A DNA stretch of 64,000 nucleotides, taken from the NCBI GenBank assembly GCA_022818135.1, contig JAFMSR010000002.1, positions 20,252,585 through 20,316,584 of the forward strand, read 5' to 3'. The number at the start of each line of letters is the position of its first letter. Within the stretch, counting starts at the first letter, position 1. This document shows, piece after piece, positions 11,480 to 23,800 of this stretch. A model generated the notes under the pieces. It was not told where the DNA came from, made no database searches, and saw only the letters and a list, made by a program, of their open reading frames with translations. This DNA comes from Saxidomus purpurata (taxonomy: Eukaryota; Mollusca; Bivalvia; Venerida; Veneridae). The position numbers and the translations under genes were made by a program.

Positions 11480-12316
11480 GTGAGTAAATTGAGAATTTAT
11501 GTTACATTCAAAGCGGATTTTAAGCAAGAAAAATACGTTCAGTTAAATCTAAATAGAAACGACCGCTCACTGTTAGCTCGATTCCGTGTAGGTATATTAC
11601 CATTAAGAATTGAAACAGGGCGATATGTTGGAGAAAAATGTATACTCTATGTGACAGGAACTTAGTTGAGGATGAGACTCATTTTCTTGTTGACTGTGTA
11701 TTTTATTCCGTGATTTTATAAAGATATATAAGAGACAGTATGTTTAGTGAACAATTATCAGACATTCAGTTTCCCCAAATGCAGAACAAAGACAAACTTC
11801 GAATATTAGTTCAGTCATATCCGCGAAAGGTTGCAAAATATCTTGTACAAGCTTATATTAAAAGAAGAAATGTGATTTTAAAAGATGAATATTATAACAT
11901 ACTGCATTGATTCATATAATGAATATTATTTTATTAATTTTATTGAACATTTACTTTTTTGAGAACAGCTGAGACTATCAGTGATTGAATTCTTCAAACG
12001 TTAATAAATAACAGGTATTCTTGAAAAAGATTTATAGTTGTACTCATGTTCAGTATTGTATTTGTGTTAAGATAAATGTCATGATGAACTTACTTTAGTA
12101 TTGTTGTTAAAAAATGAAATATTCGTAATTTTCTTTAAATGTGCATATAGATCCTTCCTCATCTCAGGACATGATATAGTCACTATGAAAATTCTTTACA
12201 GGTGACATATAGGCCCATTGGGCCGGGTGTTGTGTATATTGATTATTTATAGTAATAAGAATGTACTGTAAATAACACATGTCACGTTAATAAACAATTG
12301 ACTTACTTACTTACAG
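11480..12316 (+). pseudogene. 3' remnant of a non-LTR retrotransposon (LINE)
   Basis: A frame at 11480-11665 encodes a segment with RSLLARFRVGILPLRIETGRY, followed after a frameshift by EDETHFLVDC (about 11668). This matches the Cys/His-containing region found after the reverse transcriptase in CR1/L2-like LINEs. Further out-of-frame peptide traces (KLRILVQSYPRKVAKYLVQA) continue to about 11910, where a stop ends the ORF. The 3' end has AATAAA and a short ACTTACTTACTTAC tail (about 12290-12315), typical for LINEs that end in a simple repeat. It is 5'-truncated and dead. The exact clade is uncertain. Confidence 0.7.
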
Positions 12317-12566
12317 GTACCTACCAAAATTTGAAATTTTAGGGTGTATTGTTTAACCTGACTGCAATACGTACCCAGTCAGTTTTGTCCAAATAGTGTT
12401 TGTTTAACCTAAAATTGTGTAAAATGCCAGTAGTAAAAGATAGGTGTGCCAGCGTACAGACCGGCGTACCACTTTGCCTCGTGGTTTCTATACTTGGTGT
12501 TATAAAACATTGTCGGAGAAGGCAGAGAAACTTTTGTAAAAGAAAGTTACTTATAAAAAGATGTCC

Positions 12567-12680
12567 ACTCCCGTAAACACCAAAAGTAGTTATTCACTCG
12601 TGGCCGCGCCACTCGTGAAAATATTACGTCTGGTGTCCACTGATAGAATTACACCGAAACCAACAATTGTCCTCTATTTG
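12567..12680. repeat. Foldback repeat, copy 1
   Basis: CACCA..CACTCGTGG and CCACTCGTG..TGGTG form a stem around CCGCG. The segment ends with TTACACCGAAACCAACAATTG, which is shared with the copy at 15735-15885. Confidence 0.55.
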
Positions 12681-12816
12681 ATCACATGAGTTCGCATTTA
12701 TCACCGCGTACGTACGGGACTTTTTTGTCGTGAGTATGTACGCGCGCGATTGTATGCGATGGAAACATACTTTCTATTGATGTCTTAGAAAGTTACAATT
12801 TCATCATATGGATTTC

Positions 12817-13141
12817 CCCCCGCAAAAAAAAAAAAAGGGGGGAAAAAAAAAAAAAAAAAAGGGGGGGGGGGGCCGGGGGCGGGGGGGGGGGGGGAATGGC
12901 CCGGGGGGGGCCGGGAGGCCCGGGGTGGGGGGGGGGGGCCCCAAAAAAAAAAAAAAATGTGGGGGGGGGGGAGAGGGGGGGGGGGGGGGGGGGGGGGGGG
13001 GTGGGGAGGAAAAAAAAAACTTCCCCGCCGCGCCCCCCCCCCCCCCCCGGGGGGGTGGAGAGGGGGGGGGGAGAAAGGAGAGGGGGGAGAGAAAAAAAGA
13101 GGAGAGAGAGGAGGAGGGGGGGGGGGAGGAGAGGGGGGGGT

Positions 13142-13173
<32 letters not shown>

Positions 13174-13209
13174 GTGTTTGTGGGGGGGGGGGGGGGGGGG
13201 AGGGGGGGA

Positions 13210-13289
<80 letters not shown>

Positions 13290-13305
13290 GGGGGGAGGGG
13301 TTCAA
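12817..13305. repeat. Anomalous ~490-bp block of G and A homopolymers
   Basis: This stretch consists almost entirely of G-runs with a few A-runs and C-runs, including an uninterrupted G tract of about 78 bases (13211-13288). The long Gly-, Pro- and Lys-rich ORFs across it on both strands are by-products of homopolymers. A genuine G-rich satellite is possible, but basecalling or assembly error in low-complexity sequence is more likely. Confidence 0.7.
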
Positions 13306-13904
13306 TTTACTTGTGCTTTGGAACGTAGACATTTAGAATAAAACAAAAATTTCAAAACATCCCACCAACAGCCGGGCTTAAATCCCCAAACTGTAGGAAA
13401 AGGCACGGCACAACTGTATATATAAACTGATTCGTGCAAAAACGGTGACGTACGGACCTTACATCACACACAGTTACGCTCAAATTACAAACCACATATC
13501 GATAATAAAGTGCACAAAGTGAATCCGAGGTTACTACTAGTCTTTTGTTTAAACTGTTTTTGATGGACACTGTTTTGGAGCAAAATGCTTCTTTCGATGG
13601 ATTATCCTTTGCGTACACCAAGTTCGAATTGGAATATTCCATTATTACTTATGATAGTGGAGGAGCGGGAGATTACGAGTCCATGTGTGAGACCTCATTT
13701 GCCCACCAATCAAATCTGTTTGCAAGGGAGAGAACTGTTGATATTTTTTGATAATTCAATGACAGCGTCCCGGATCGGTTACTTCTTCCCCTGTTCAACA
13801 CGCGCGTCTAATGTAACTAGATAATAGTTTGCAAATATTATTTTGATGTCTTTGTAAATGGTATATTGCTTCCTCATTTAGTTTTTTTTGCTGCTTTGTT
13901 TCCT
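13306..13904. other. Intergenic, nothing recognised
   Basis: Three short overlapping ORFs (13352-13642 -, 13545-13751 +, 13585-13824 +) have no motifs and are not supported as genes. Confidence 0.35.
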
Positions 13905-14290
13905 GGCCGTCCCTAAGATTTCTCCTCAGGTGAAATGACAAGAAACCTGACAGGCGCAGGTTGATGATAGGCTACTTGTAAGGGAATCCGGTTAGATCTA
14001 TAAAAGGTTTATTATACGATCCCTGGTTATATATAAATACGACCCTAGCTCTTTTTTTTTCTTTTTTTTTCGGGTCTTACCGATTATACCTCGAACGAGG
14101 TTGGTGGACCTAATAAGCACAATTACAAACAAAATTTACGAACTTTTACATGCCCGGTGTAAAGCATCGATACATGCGATACTAACCAGTTCATCTCTAG
14201 ATGGGCGGGAAGCACTGAAAAGCGGTTTTCGAACCGGTGATTGGTTGTCCAGAGCGTTAACCACCCAACCACCGCGCCACCCGTATTGCT
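13905..14290 (-). mobile_element. tRNA-derived SINE
   Basis: On the - strand the right edge begins with a tRNA-like head: an A-box-like GGTTAACGCTCTGG (14250-14262 region), then the B-box GGTTCGAAAAC (14222-14237 region), spaced as in a tRNA promoter. The body continues leftward through 'CCCGCCCATCTAGAGATGAA' and 'TACACCGGGCATGTAAAAG' to about 13905. The body is shared with 38770-39060. A CT/T-rich stretch at 14050-14070 interrupts it. Confidence 0.65.
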
Positions 14291-15027
14291 TCCTCGTGTA
14301 AGTGACAAAATTGTAAATTAAGATATAGCGCTGTATTTATCAGAGACGTGTAATACCGTATATATACGTCTCTGATCTCATCTTTTATTTTATGTTTTTC
14401 GGTGGTTTATCGAAATCTTACTTTATGCATTTTGTACGTCTCTGTTATAGAATATGGTTGTTGAATTTTCACAGTCTGCAATACATAGTCTTCTTTCTAA
14501 GTAATCTTTCTAAAAATGTACGTTAAAATTAATATCCGATGCTACTAGATGGCTCCAGTTCATTGAATTAATTGACTTTATCGTAAAAATCAACCACCCG
14601 TAGTATGCAAAATGGCCATAGATCTCTCGCAGCATAATTGATATAGTTTCAAAAAAAGACCGTGTTGAAACATTCAAATTTTAAATGCATATTTAAATCT
14701 GCGCTCCGCTAAAGCGCGGCGATGTATTCGACACCCCTATCTGTACCAATGAGAACGCCCGTATGAAAGCGGGACATCCCATTGCGCTGTCAATCTGTCA
14801 TAGTAGCGGAATACACACGGTTTATTGTTATAGGAAATATTTACGTATAAACTACCAGTTAAAATTGAATGCGACTGTAGTGTAACTGGGTGTGTTAAAA
14901 CGTCATGATACACATGTTCAATATGCATCAAATAAAGCCGGTTTTCAAGTTCATTATCTAAACCTTGAATATATTTTTAGGCAGTTAGGATTCTGGAAGT
15001 TGACATAAACGCGGGAAACTTAACGAT
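14291..15027 (+). promoter_or_regulatory. Upstream region of RASSF: 5'UTR/promoter expected here or further left
   Basis: No clear core promoter is visible. A pyrimidine-rich acceptor-like TATTTTTAG at 14972-14980 lies 47 bp before the ATG, so the 5'UTR may be spliced from an exon further upstream. A GC-rich inverted motif GCGCTCCGC/GCGCGG is at 14701-14720. Confidence 0.3.
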
Positions 15028-15073
15028 ATGGAGAAGAATACGTGCTCAAGATGTGGAAAACCTGTTTATCATG
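15028..15073 (+). CDS. Rassf: RASSF coding exon 1 (start codon, first LIM Cys pair)
   Basis: ATG at 15028-15030 begins [15 protein letters not shown], giving the first two zinc ligands (C6, C9). The donor is GTAAAT at 15074. The exon ends after one base of codon 16, which exon 2 completes as Ala. No other in-frame ATG is needed for a complete LIM domain, so this start is favoured. Confidence 0.85.
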
Positions 15074-17807
15074 GTAAATATGGCTAATCAATTTTATAAG
15101 AGCCTTTTATTCAAAATTGCCAGGGAACTACAGTTTGGAAATTTAATGATTGTGTACAGTGTATCGATTTTGAGAATTCTAGATCAAAAGTGTTCCATTT
15201 GTTTGTACAGTATGAACGCGAATGTTAATAATTTATAGATCTAGAACAAGAAATAATTGTATAAGCACTAAGATTTCGATATTAAAATCATTTAACCCAG
15301 TCTCTGGTTTACTGAACTAACTTAACTGTCACCTTTGAATGTGTCCAGTTTACAGTGTTAAATCTAGTGAATCTTCAGTTGAACATTAAGCAGTGAGTCC
15401 CCAATGTATATGTAGACAGAGTGAGAGATACATATATATACTGTATACATATATTTATTTTATGTTTTCCAGTGAATTATAGAGTTTTCTCAGTGAAATA
15501 AAAGTGATAATCCACAGTTTTGAAACAGTGGATTACCATTTTTATTTTTCACTGTTTTTGCAATCTTTCCGGATTCGCAAAAAATATACGGGTTATTAAT
15601 GCTGGAGACCATGGCGAATGGCGTCGTTTAAATGACGCCATTTGTTCTATGTTTTTCTGATGACGTTTGCGATTTTCGATATTTTATAGAAACAAACTCA
15701 ATAAAAATAAAGTTTTAACCATAAAATAAACAGAAAAATTGTTGGTGTCGGTGTAAGTTCGCATGTTATTTCATTTGAACACCAAAAGTTATTTTCTCAT
15801 TTCCCCACTCTGGCCTGAAAATATCACTTTTGGTGCCCACTCGGTGAAATTATAACGTGATCTTACACCGAAAACAACAATTATCCTCTATATATTGTAT
15901 AAATAACAAAATAAAGTTAATGTTCTCTCAATTGACAGACAAAAGAGAAAGTTGTATTTCTGAATTGGTTTTAACCAAAACTCTTAACAGATTAAAAAAT
16001 AAAGCTGATACATTCCTTCATGTTGATTATATATTCATAAAAACACCCCATGCATAAAAAGATAATGTCTCGGCAGATATGAATATAACTGTGATCTGAC
16101 ATAATGATAGTATTCATACTAATGGCAAGTTTGGGAAGTTTGAAGTGATGACGGAATTTTACCTAAAAGTGCTCAGATTGTAATACATTTGTATATACAG
16201 ACTTTAATTTTAAAGTCCCAGGATCACATTGAATTTACTAATATAGAAAAATAAATTTACTGATAGGATAATGTTAGAACCATGTTCTATTCACTCTAAC
16301 ACAATGTTAACATATGCCTTTCTTTCGTATTCAAGTCGTTTATTCATGAAAATGAGTTGCCAGGCCTAGAAAGCCTTTCTTATTTTTTGCAATATCATTG
16401 AAAAAAATACTGCACTATATTTCTAACACAATTTAAAAAGCAAAGCTAGGAATGATTTTGGTACGAATAGAGATCATCTCCGCTGATAAGACATCAAGAG
16501 TTACATGTAATTGTGATCCTGGGACATCAAATGTTAAATGTTTATCATAAAAGGGAAAGATAGAAATATTTAAGTAATTGCTTTTCACGCTTTGAAGCAA
16601 AATGCATTATGACCATCCAGATTCACAAAATGAAAAATGTGGGTTCATAAAAGGATGGTTTTATATACACAAAATGTACATAAATGCTGGTATTTGTAGG
16701 TGGTATGAAACGGTCATAAATCTTTATTTTACCTGAGGTAAAAGGTGTATCTAAGATAGGATGTAACACAACACTGTAAAAATGATTTTAAAACAGTTCA
16801 GTATCACATTACTGCACACTGAAACGGTAGCGTGCTCTTGAATAAACAGTTTTCGGGTTTTACGTTTCGATCACATTTCATCTAGCATTACTTAGTCCAC
16901 AGTTTTAGGTACAGCTATAAATCTTTATGGTGATGGTTGAACACTGCTACAGTTTCCAACATATAGTATTTATGAAGTAACCTTTGTGCTTAGATATGCT
17001 CTTGTAAATGTAGAATAGGACAATTATTCCTACTGTTTTACTCTCATATTCCACTCTCAAATCCAACTGCTGTACTCTCCAATTCCACTGTTCTACATTC
17101 ATATTCAGCTGCTGTACTCTCATATTAAACTGCTGTACTCCCCTATTCCACTGTTCTACTCCCCTATTCCACTCTCATATTAAACTGCTGTACTCTCATA
17201 TTCAACTGCTGTACTGTCCTATTCCACTGTTCTACTCTCCTATTCCACTCTCAAATTCAACTGCTGTACTCTAATATTAAACTGTTGTACTCTCCTGTTC
17301 CACTTTCCTATTCCACTCTCATATTAAACTGCTGTACTCTCATATTCCACTGTTCTACTCTCCTATTCCATTGCTCTATTCTCCTATACCACTCTCATAT
17401 TAAACTGCTGTACTCTCATATTCAACTGCTGAACTCTCCTATTCCACTGTTCTTCTCTCCTATTCCACTCTCCTATTCAACTGCTGTACTCTCCTATTCA
17501 ACTGCTGTACTGTCCTATTCCACTGTTCTACTCTCCTATTCCACTCTCAAATTCCACTCTCAAATTCAACTGATGTACTCTCCTGTTCCACTGTTCATCC
17601 CTTTTCCCCCCCCAAAAAAAAAATCCCCCCCCCCCCCATTCACTGTTACTCTCCTATTCAACTGCTGTACTGTCATACTAAACTGCTGTACTCCCCTATT
17701 CCACTGTTCTACTCTCCTATTCAACTGCTGTACTGTCATATTAAACTGCTGTACTCCCCTATTCCACTGTTCTACTCCCCTATTCAACTGCTGTACGTCA
17801 ACTGCAC

Positions 17808-17846
<39 letters not shown>

Positions 17847-20800
17847 TGTCTATTAAACTGCTGTACTCTCCTATTCCACTGTTCTACTCTCCTATTCAAC
17901 TGCTGTACTGTCATATTAAACTGCTGTACTCCCCTATTCCACTGTTCTACTCTTCTATTCAACTGCTGTACTGTCATATTAAACTGCTGTACTCCCCTAT
18001 TCCACTGTTCTACTCTCCTATTCAACTGCTGTACTGTCATATTAAACTGCTGTACTGTCATATTAAACTGCTGTACACTCCTATTCCACTGTTCTACTCT
18101 CCTTTTCCACACTCATATTAAACTGCTGTACTCCCCTATTCCACTGTTCTACTCTCCTATTCCACTCTCATATTAAACTGCTCTACTCTCCTGTTCCACT
18201 GTTCTTCTCTCCTATTCCACTGTTCTTCTCTCCTATTCCACTTAGGGATGTAATTGATTAAAATTTTTGTATCGATATATCGATTTAGAAATATCGACGA
18301 TACAGCGATACATGGGCGTTAAAAAGTCACAGACTACATATTCTACCAAATCTCTTGACTTAATTTGTCCTTAACATATGGTTCTGGTCTATAATATATA
18401 TCAACCATTGCAGTGCTGAAATATTTTTGCCTATGAGACCACATTTCATTAAATTATCATTCGTTAGAAAAACACTGAACTATGGGTAGAGTGGTTGTTT
18501 ATATTCCGGCTGAGTTTTGATGGAATTTTCGAACGTGAAACTGTTGATCATTGCACGGTAAAACATTATTCGATATACGATTTTTCAAAACTGCAATCAA
18601 TATCGAATCGAAAATGTTTTATCGTTGATATATCGATATCGTTTGAATCGATTACATCCCTAATTCCACTCTCATACTAAACTGCTGTACTCTGATATTC
18701 CACTGTTCTACTCTCCTATTCCACTGTTCTACTTTCCTATTCCACTCTCATATTAAACTGCTGTACTCTCCTATTCCACTGCTCTACTCTCCTATTCAAC
18801 TGTTCTACTCTCCTATTCCACTCTCATGTTAAACTGCTGTACTCTCATATTCAACTGCTGTACTCTCCTATTCCACTGTTCTACTCTCATATTCCTTCTC
18901 ATATTCAACTGCTGTACTCTCATATTCAACCGTTCTACTCTCATGTTCTACTCTCATGTTCTACTCTCATATTCCATTGTGCTACTCTCATACTCCACTA
19001 TTCTATTCTCATATTAAAATTTTCTTCGCTCATATTACATTGTTTATTCGCACATACCATCAACTTCAATATCTCTAGATATATTAAAGTCTTAGTTAAT
19101 GATGAGAGTGAAAAAGTGAGGACACAAAACCCATAGAGAATAATACTTTTATATAATTCTTTACTAATTGGGCTACTGAATTGAGACTACCCAAATAGTA
19201 GCAGCATGACTGACTGGTTCGTAACAGGTCAAGATACCTTAAGGCTGTTTTAACATTTTGAATATATACATCATTATATTAGATTTGTTTCCAGTTTCTT
19301 ATTGCCTCTAAATTACCTTATCAAGCATAAAGATTTACAATGAAGAGCTCCTTTCCAAAAGTTTGTCACATAAAAGCTTGCTGTAAACCGAAAGATTATA
19401 GCAAGGGCAATATATTACATTTTGATAATGATAGAGCATGCTTTGAACGTAAAATATGTGGGAAAACATATTGTGTGCAACTAAGAATGAATTTTTAGAG
19501 TACCCGCATTTATATTTCCAGACACACCTGTACAACAAAAATTACAAACATTTTTAAAGTTGAAAGTATTATTCATTGCCTGTGCCAGTCAGGATACTGC
19601 ACCAGTATTAAGGGTTTTTACAGTATTTGGTGACATATCCACATATTCTTAAGGGGGAGTCACTGGTGAGGTTTTGGATTTTTGCACTTCCGGAAATTAA
19701 CATTTGTTATATTTCAAAAATTATGATTTAACTGGAAAAAACAGTTATGCAGTAGTAAACTTAAGCACAATAGGAATATTTTAGTGCTAAAACATTGAAC
19801 ATTTTTAAGAAAAAATATTTTGACCTCGCATTTTGTGACTTGATTGATGCCAAAATGGGGGTAGTACAAAAATAGTCATTTCTCAGAAACCGTTTGAGAT
19901 ATTTACTTAATTCAAACTTTATTACAAGAAGAAATGTTAGGATATAAAAATACATTAATAACTAGTTCCTTTTACAGTTCTCTGTTACAGACCTATGCCG
20001 TCGTATCTCAAAGCTCGTCGAAATCTAAGAAACACATTTTTTGTCAGTATCTATTGAATTTCTTTCTTATATGCACATTGACCCCCATGTCTTATTTTTA
20101 CATTCTAAAACAAAGGTTTTAATAAAACTGTAGACAAAATATCTGAAAAACCTTGTTATTCCTTTATCATGAAAATATTCATTTATCAAAAATTGAAAAA
20201 ATGGATTTTAGTAAAGTGGGTTGGGTAATAATAAGGAGCGTAATATTTATTCAGATGATGATAGAAATACCACTAACTCTAATTTTTCATTCTTAAGTAT
20301 GACATACTACATTAGAAAAGATTAAAAATTAATACCCATTCTGAAAAATACACCACATACATAAATGTTTACAATACTCAAATTCCAGCTAATTCTGCAT
20401 TTACCACCTTGATTTGTAGTGTATCACTAAAGATTAATATTGTGAAAAAGTCTTAGGTTGAGACTGGCTAACAATTTCTTTCTGCCTTGGTTTGGAATGT
20501 CCCTAGATCTGTATAATTGTATGATATATGTTTTTACTCGCAAAATGATAATGTTGTAACAATCAACAACAGTTACAGTGCTTACTTTTTACTTTTAACC
20601 AAGGTTTGCTAAATTTTTATAGTGTTAATTTATCGTTTAACGTAACACATAATTTATTTACTGATTATCTATTTCATTCCAAAGGCCTGAATGATATTAA
20701 TTCAAGTTTTATCATATTGCACCTTTTCCTAATGTTTGAAATATTCTGATATTGGTAATAAAATATCGTTCTATGTAAACATGGACTCTTTGTCAACATT

Positions 20801-23800
20801 GTAAATTGACCCAAATAAACAAATACATGACCTGATGTACACCAAACAAACATTAATAAAGTATTTTGAACCAACCAGGTTTATAGGCTTGTAAAATTAT
20901 ATTTCATAAGTTTATGTATATTTTAATGTACAAACTTTTTGAAAGTTGTATAACCTGTCTCACATGACATGTTTAGTGTATTAAAATTTCATATGTTAAG
21001 TATTTGAAGTCAAATCTGACACACAAAGTGTATGCAAGTGTATCTAAATGAGAATTGCAGTACAAAATTAAATGTATTAAGTTGTGTGCCCTACTTCTTA
21101 CCGGCAGCTGAGGGGCAAGTCATTCAGTGCTGATCATCACCAGCCAGCACACCTGTAAACTCTTACCATGATCTGCACTCACTGAAGGCAGTGCTCTTAA
21201 TGGGAAAATTATGTCAGCCCTTGAGAATGATAGTTGTGACTCGCACAGATGTGCTTATAGTCTACTGTGATATTTGTCAGACCTTAGTGTAATAGTTAAA
21301 CACAAATACATACTAAACCTGTTTTTCTTACTGATTGAGTGTCTTGGGTTTGAGTCCCAAATACCAACAGAACTATTGAGAATTTGAGATGTTGAGAATG
21401 GATGTTTCTTATGGAGGATTGAAATGTACACAGGTCCTCCCCCAGAAATGAAAGGTAAACTACCTGCTAGTAACTGTAGAACTGTTCAACTTTTTGTTTG
21501 TTTAGAATAACATCTGTACTGCACAGAATTGATCTTGCACAAGAAGTCTTACATTGCTCACAACAAACAAAACCCTTAGACTTTCTCATTCATCATTACC
21601 ACTACCAAATCAAGTGTAGCTCAAGCATGTTTTTGTAACCTGCTAGTTGTCATTGAGCAAAAATCTATCAAAGAGGTTTTTTATGTTAAAGTCCTATTTC
21701 TTTTGAGCTCACCTGGCATTTTTGTGCCAGGGTGAGCTATTCCAGGGTGGTAAAAAAAAAGATTCAAGTCACTCGTCCTGAAGTGTGTTATATCCATATA
21801 GCATTTTTATATTTAAAAAAGAAGAGAAAAAAAAATGGGCCCAAAATATTTGTTCCTTATATCCGGAATTTCACTATGTCTTGAGTCGTTTGATACAGAG
21901 TATACTGTACTCGGTTCAGAATGACTGCATCTAGTGATTTTAAGGCAAATGACCTTAACCACTTGATCATGGAGAGTGAAACATTTCATTTGTTGTTTTA
22001 ATTACAGCTGAGAGAAAGACATCACTGGGAAGAGACTGGCACCCTTACTGTTTGAGATGCTTGGAATGTAGTAAAATCCTGGTTCCAGGACAACATGCAG
22101 AGGTAAGGCTCAGTTAACATGTTGATAAGCACCCTAACTGTTTGAGATGCTTGGAATGTAGTAAAATACTGGTTCCAGGACAACATGCAGAGGTAAGGCT
22201 CAGTTAACATGTTGATAAGCACCCTAACTGTTTGAGATGCTTGGAATGTAGTAAAATCCTGGTTCCAGGACAACATGTGGAGGTAAGGCTCAGTTAACAT
22301 GTTGATAAGCACCCTAACTGTTTGAGATGCTTGGAATGTAGTAAAATACTGGTTCCAGGACAACATGCAGAGGTAAGGCTCAGTTAACATGTTGATAAGC
22401 ACCCTAACTGTTTGAGATGCTTGGAATGTAGTAAAATACTGGTTCCAGGACAACATGCAGAGGTAAGGCTCAGTTAACATGTTGATAAGCACCCTAACTG
22501 TTTGAGATGCTTGGAATGTAGTAAAATACTGGTTCCAGGACAACATGCACATGCAGAGGTAAGGCTCAGTTAACATGTTGATAAGCACCCTAACTGTTTG
22601 AGATGCTTGGAATGTAGTAAAATACTGGTTCCAGGACAACATGCAGAGGTAAGGCTCAGTTAACATGTTGATAAGCACCCTAACTGTTTGAGATGCTTGG
22701 AATGTAGTAAAATCCTGGTTCCAGGACAACATGTGGAGGTAAGGCTCAGTTAACATGTTGATAAGCACCCTAACTGTTTGAGATGCTTGGAATGTAGTAA
22801 AATACTGGTTCCAGGACAACATGCAGAGGTAAGGCTCAGTTAACATGTTGATAAGCACCCTAACTGTTTGAGATGCTTGGAATGTAGTAAAATCCTGGTT
22901 CCAGGACAACATGTGGAGGTAAGGCTCAGTTAACATGTTGATAAGCACCCTAACTGTTTGAGATGCTTGGAATGTAGTAAAATACTGGTTCCAGGACAAC
23001 ATGTGGAGGTAAGGCTCAGTTAACATGTTGATAAGCACCCTAACTGTTTGAGATGCTTGGAATGTAGTAAAATACTGGTTCCAGGACAACATGCAGAGGT
23101 AAGGCTCAGTTAACATGTTGATAAGCACCCTAACTGTTTGAGATGCTTGGAATGTAGTAAAATACTGGTTCCAGGACAACATGTGGAGGTAAGGCTCAGT
23201 TAACATGTTGATAAGCACCCTAACTGTTTGAGATGCTTGGAATGTAGTAAAATCCTGGTTCCAGGACAACATGTGGAGGTAAGGCTCAGTTAACATGTTG
23301 ATAAGCACCCTAACTGTTTGAGATGCTTGGAATGTAGTAAAATACTGGTTCCAGGACAACATGTGGAGGTAAGGCTCAGTTAACATGTTGATAAGCACCC
23401 TAACTGTTTGAGATGCTTGGAATGTAGTAAAATACTGGTTCCAGGACAACATGCAGAGGTAAGGCTCAGTTAACATGTTGATAAGCACCCTAACTGTTTG
23501 AGATGCTTGGAATGTAGTAAAATACTGGTTCCAGGACAACATGTGGAGGTAAGGCTCAGTTAACATGTTGATAAGCACCCTAACTGAGATGCTTGGAATG
23601 TAGTAAAATACTGGTTCCAGGACAACATGTGGAGGTAAGGCTCAGTTAACATGTTGATAAGCACCCTAACTGTTTGAGATGCTTGGAATGTAGTAAAATA
23701 CTGGTTCCAGGACAACATGCAGAGGTAAGGCTCAGTTAACATGTTGATAAGCACCCTAACTGTTTGAGATGCTTGGAATGTAGTAAAATCCTGGTTCCAG

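Noticed and set aside
12793..13341. Several overlapping Gly-, Pro- and Lys-rich ORFs on both strands
   Set aside because: Pure translation of homopolymer runs in a probably artefactual block.
17285..18121. 278-codon + strand ORF and matching - strand ORFs
   Set aside because: By-product of the 21-bp minisatellite; no codon bias or domain, and interrupted by C-runs.
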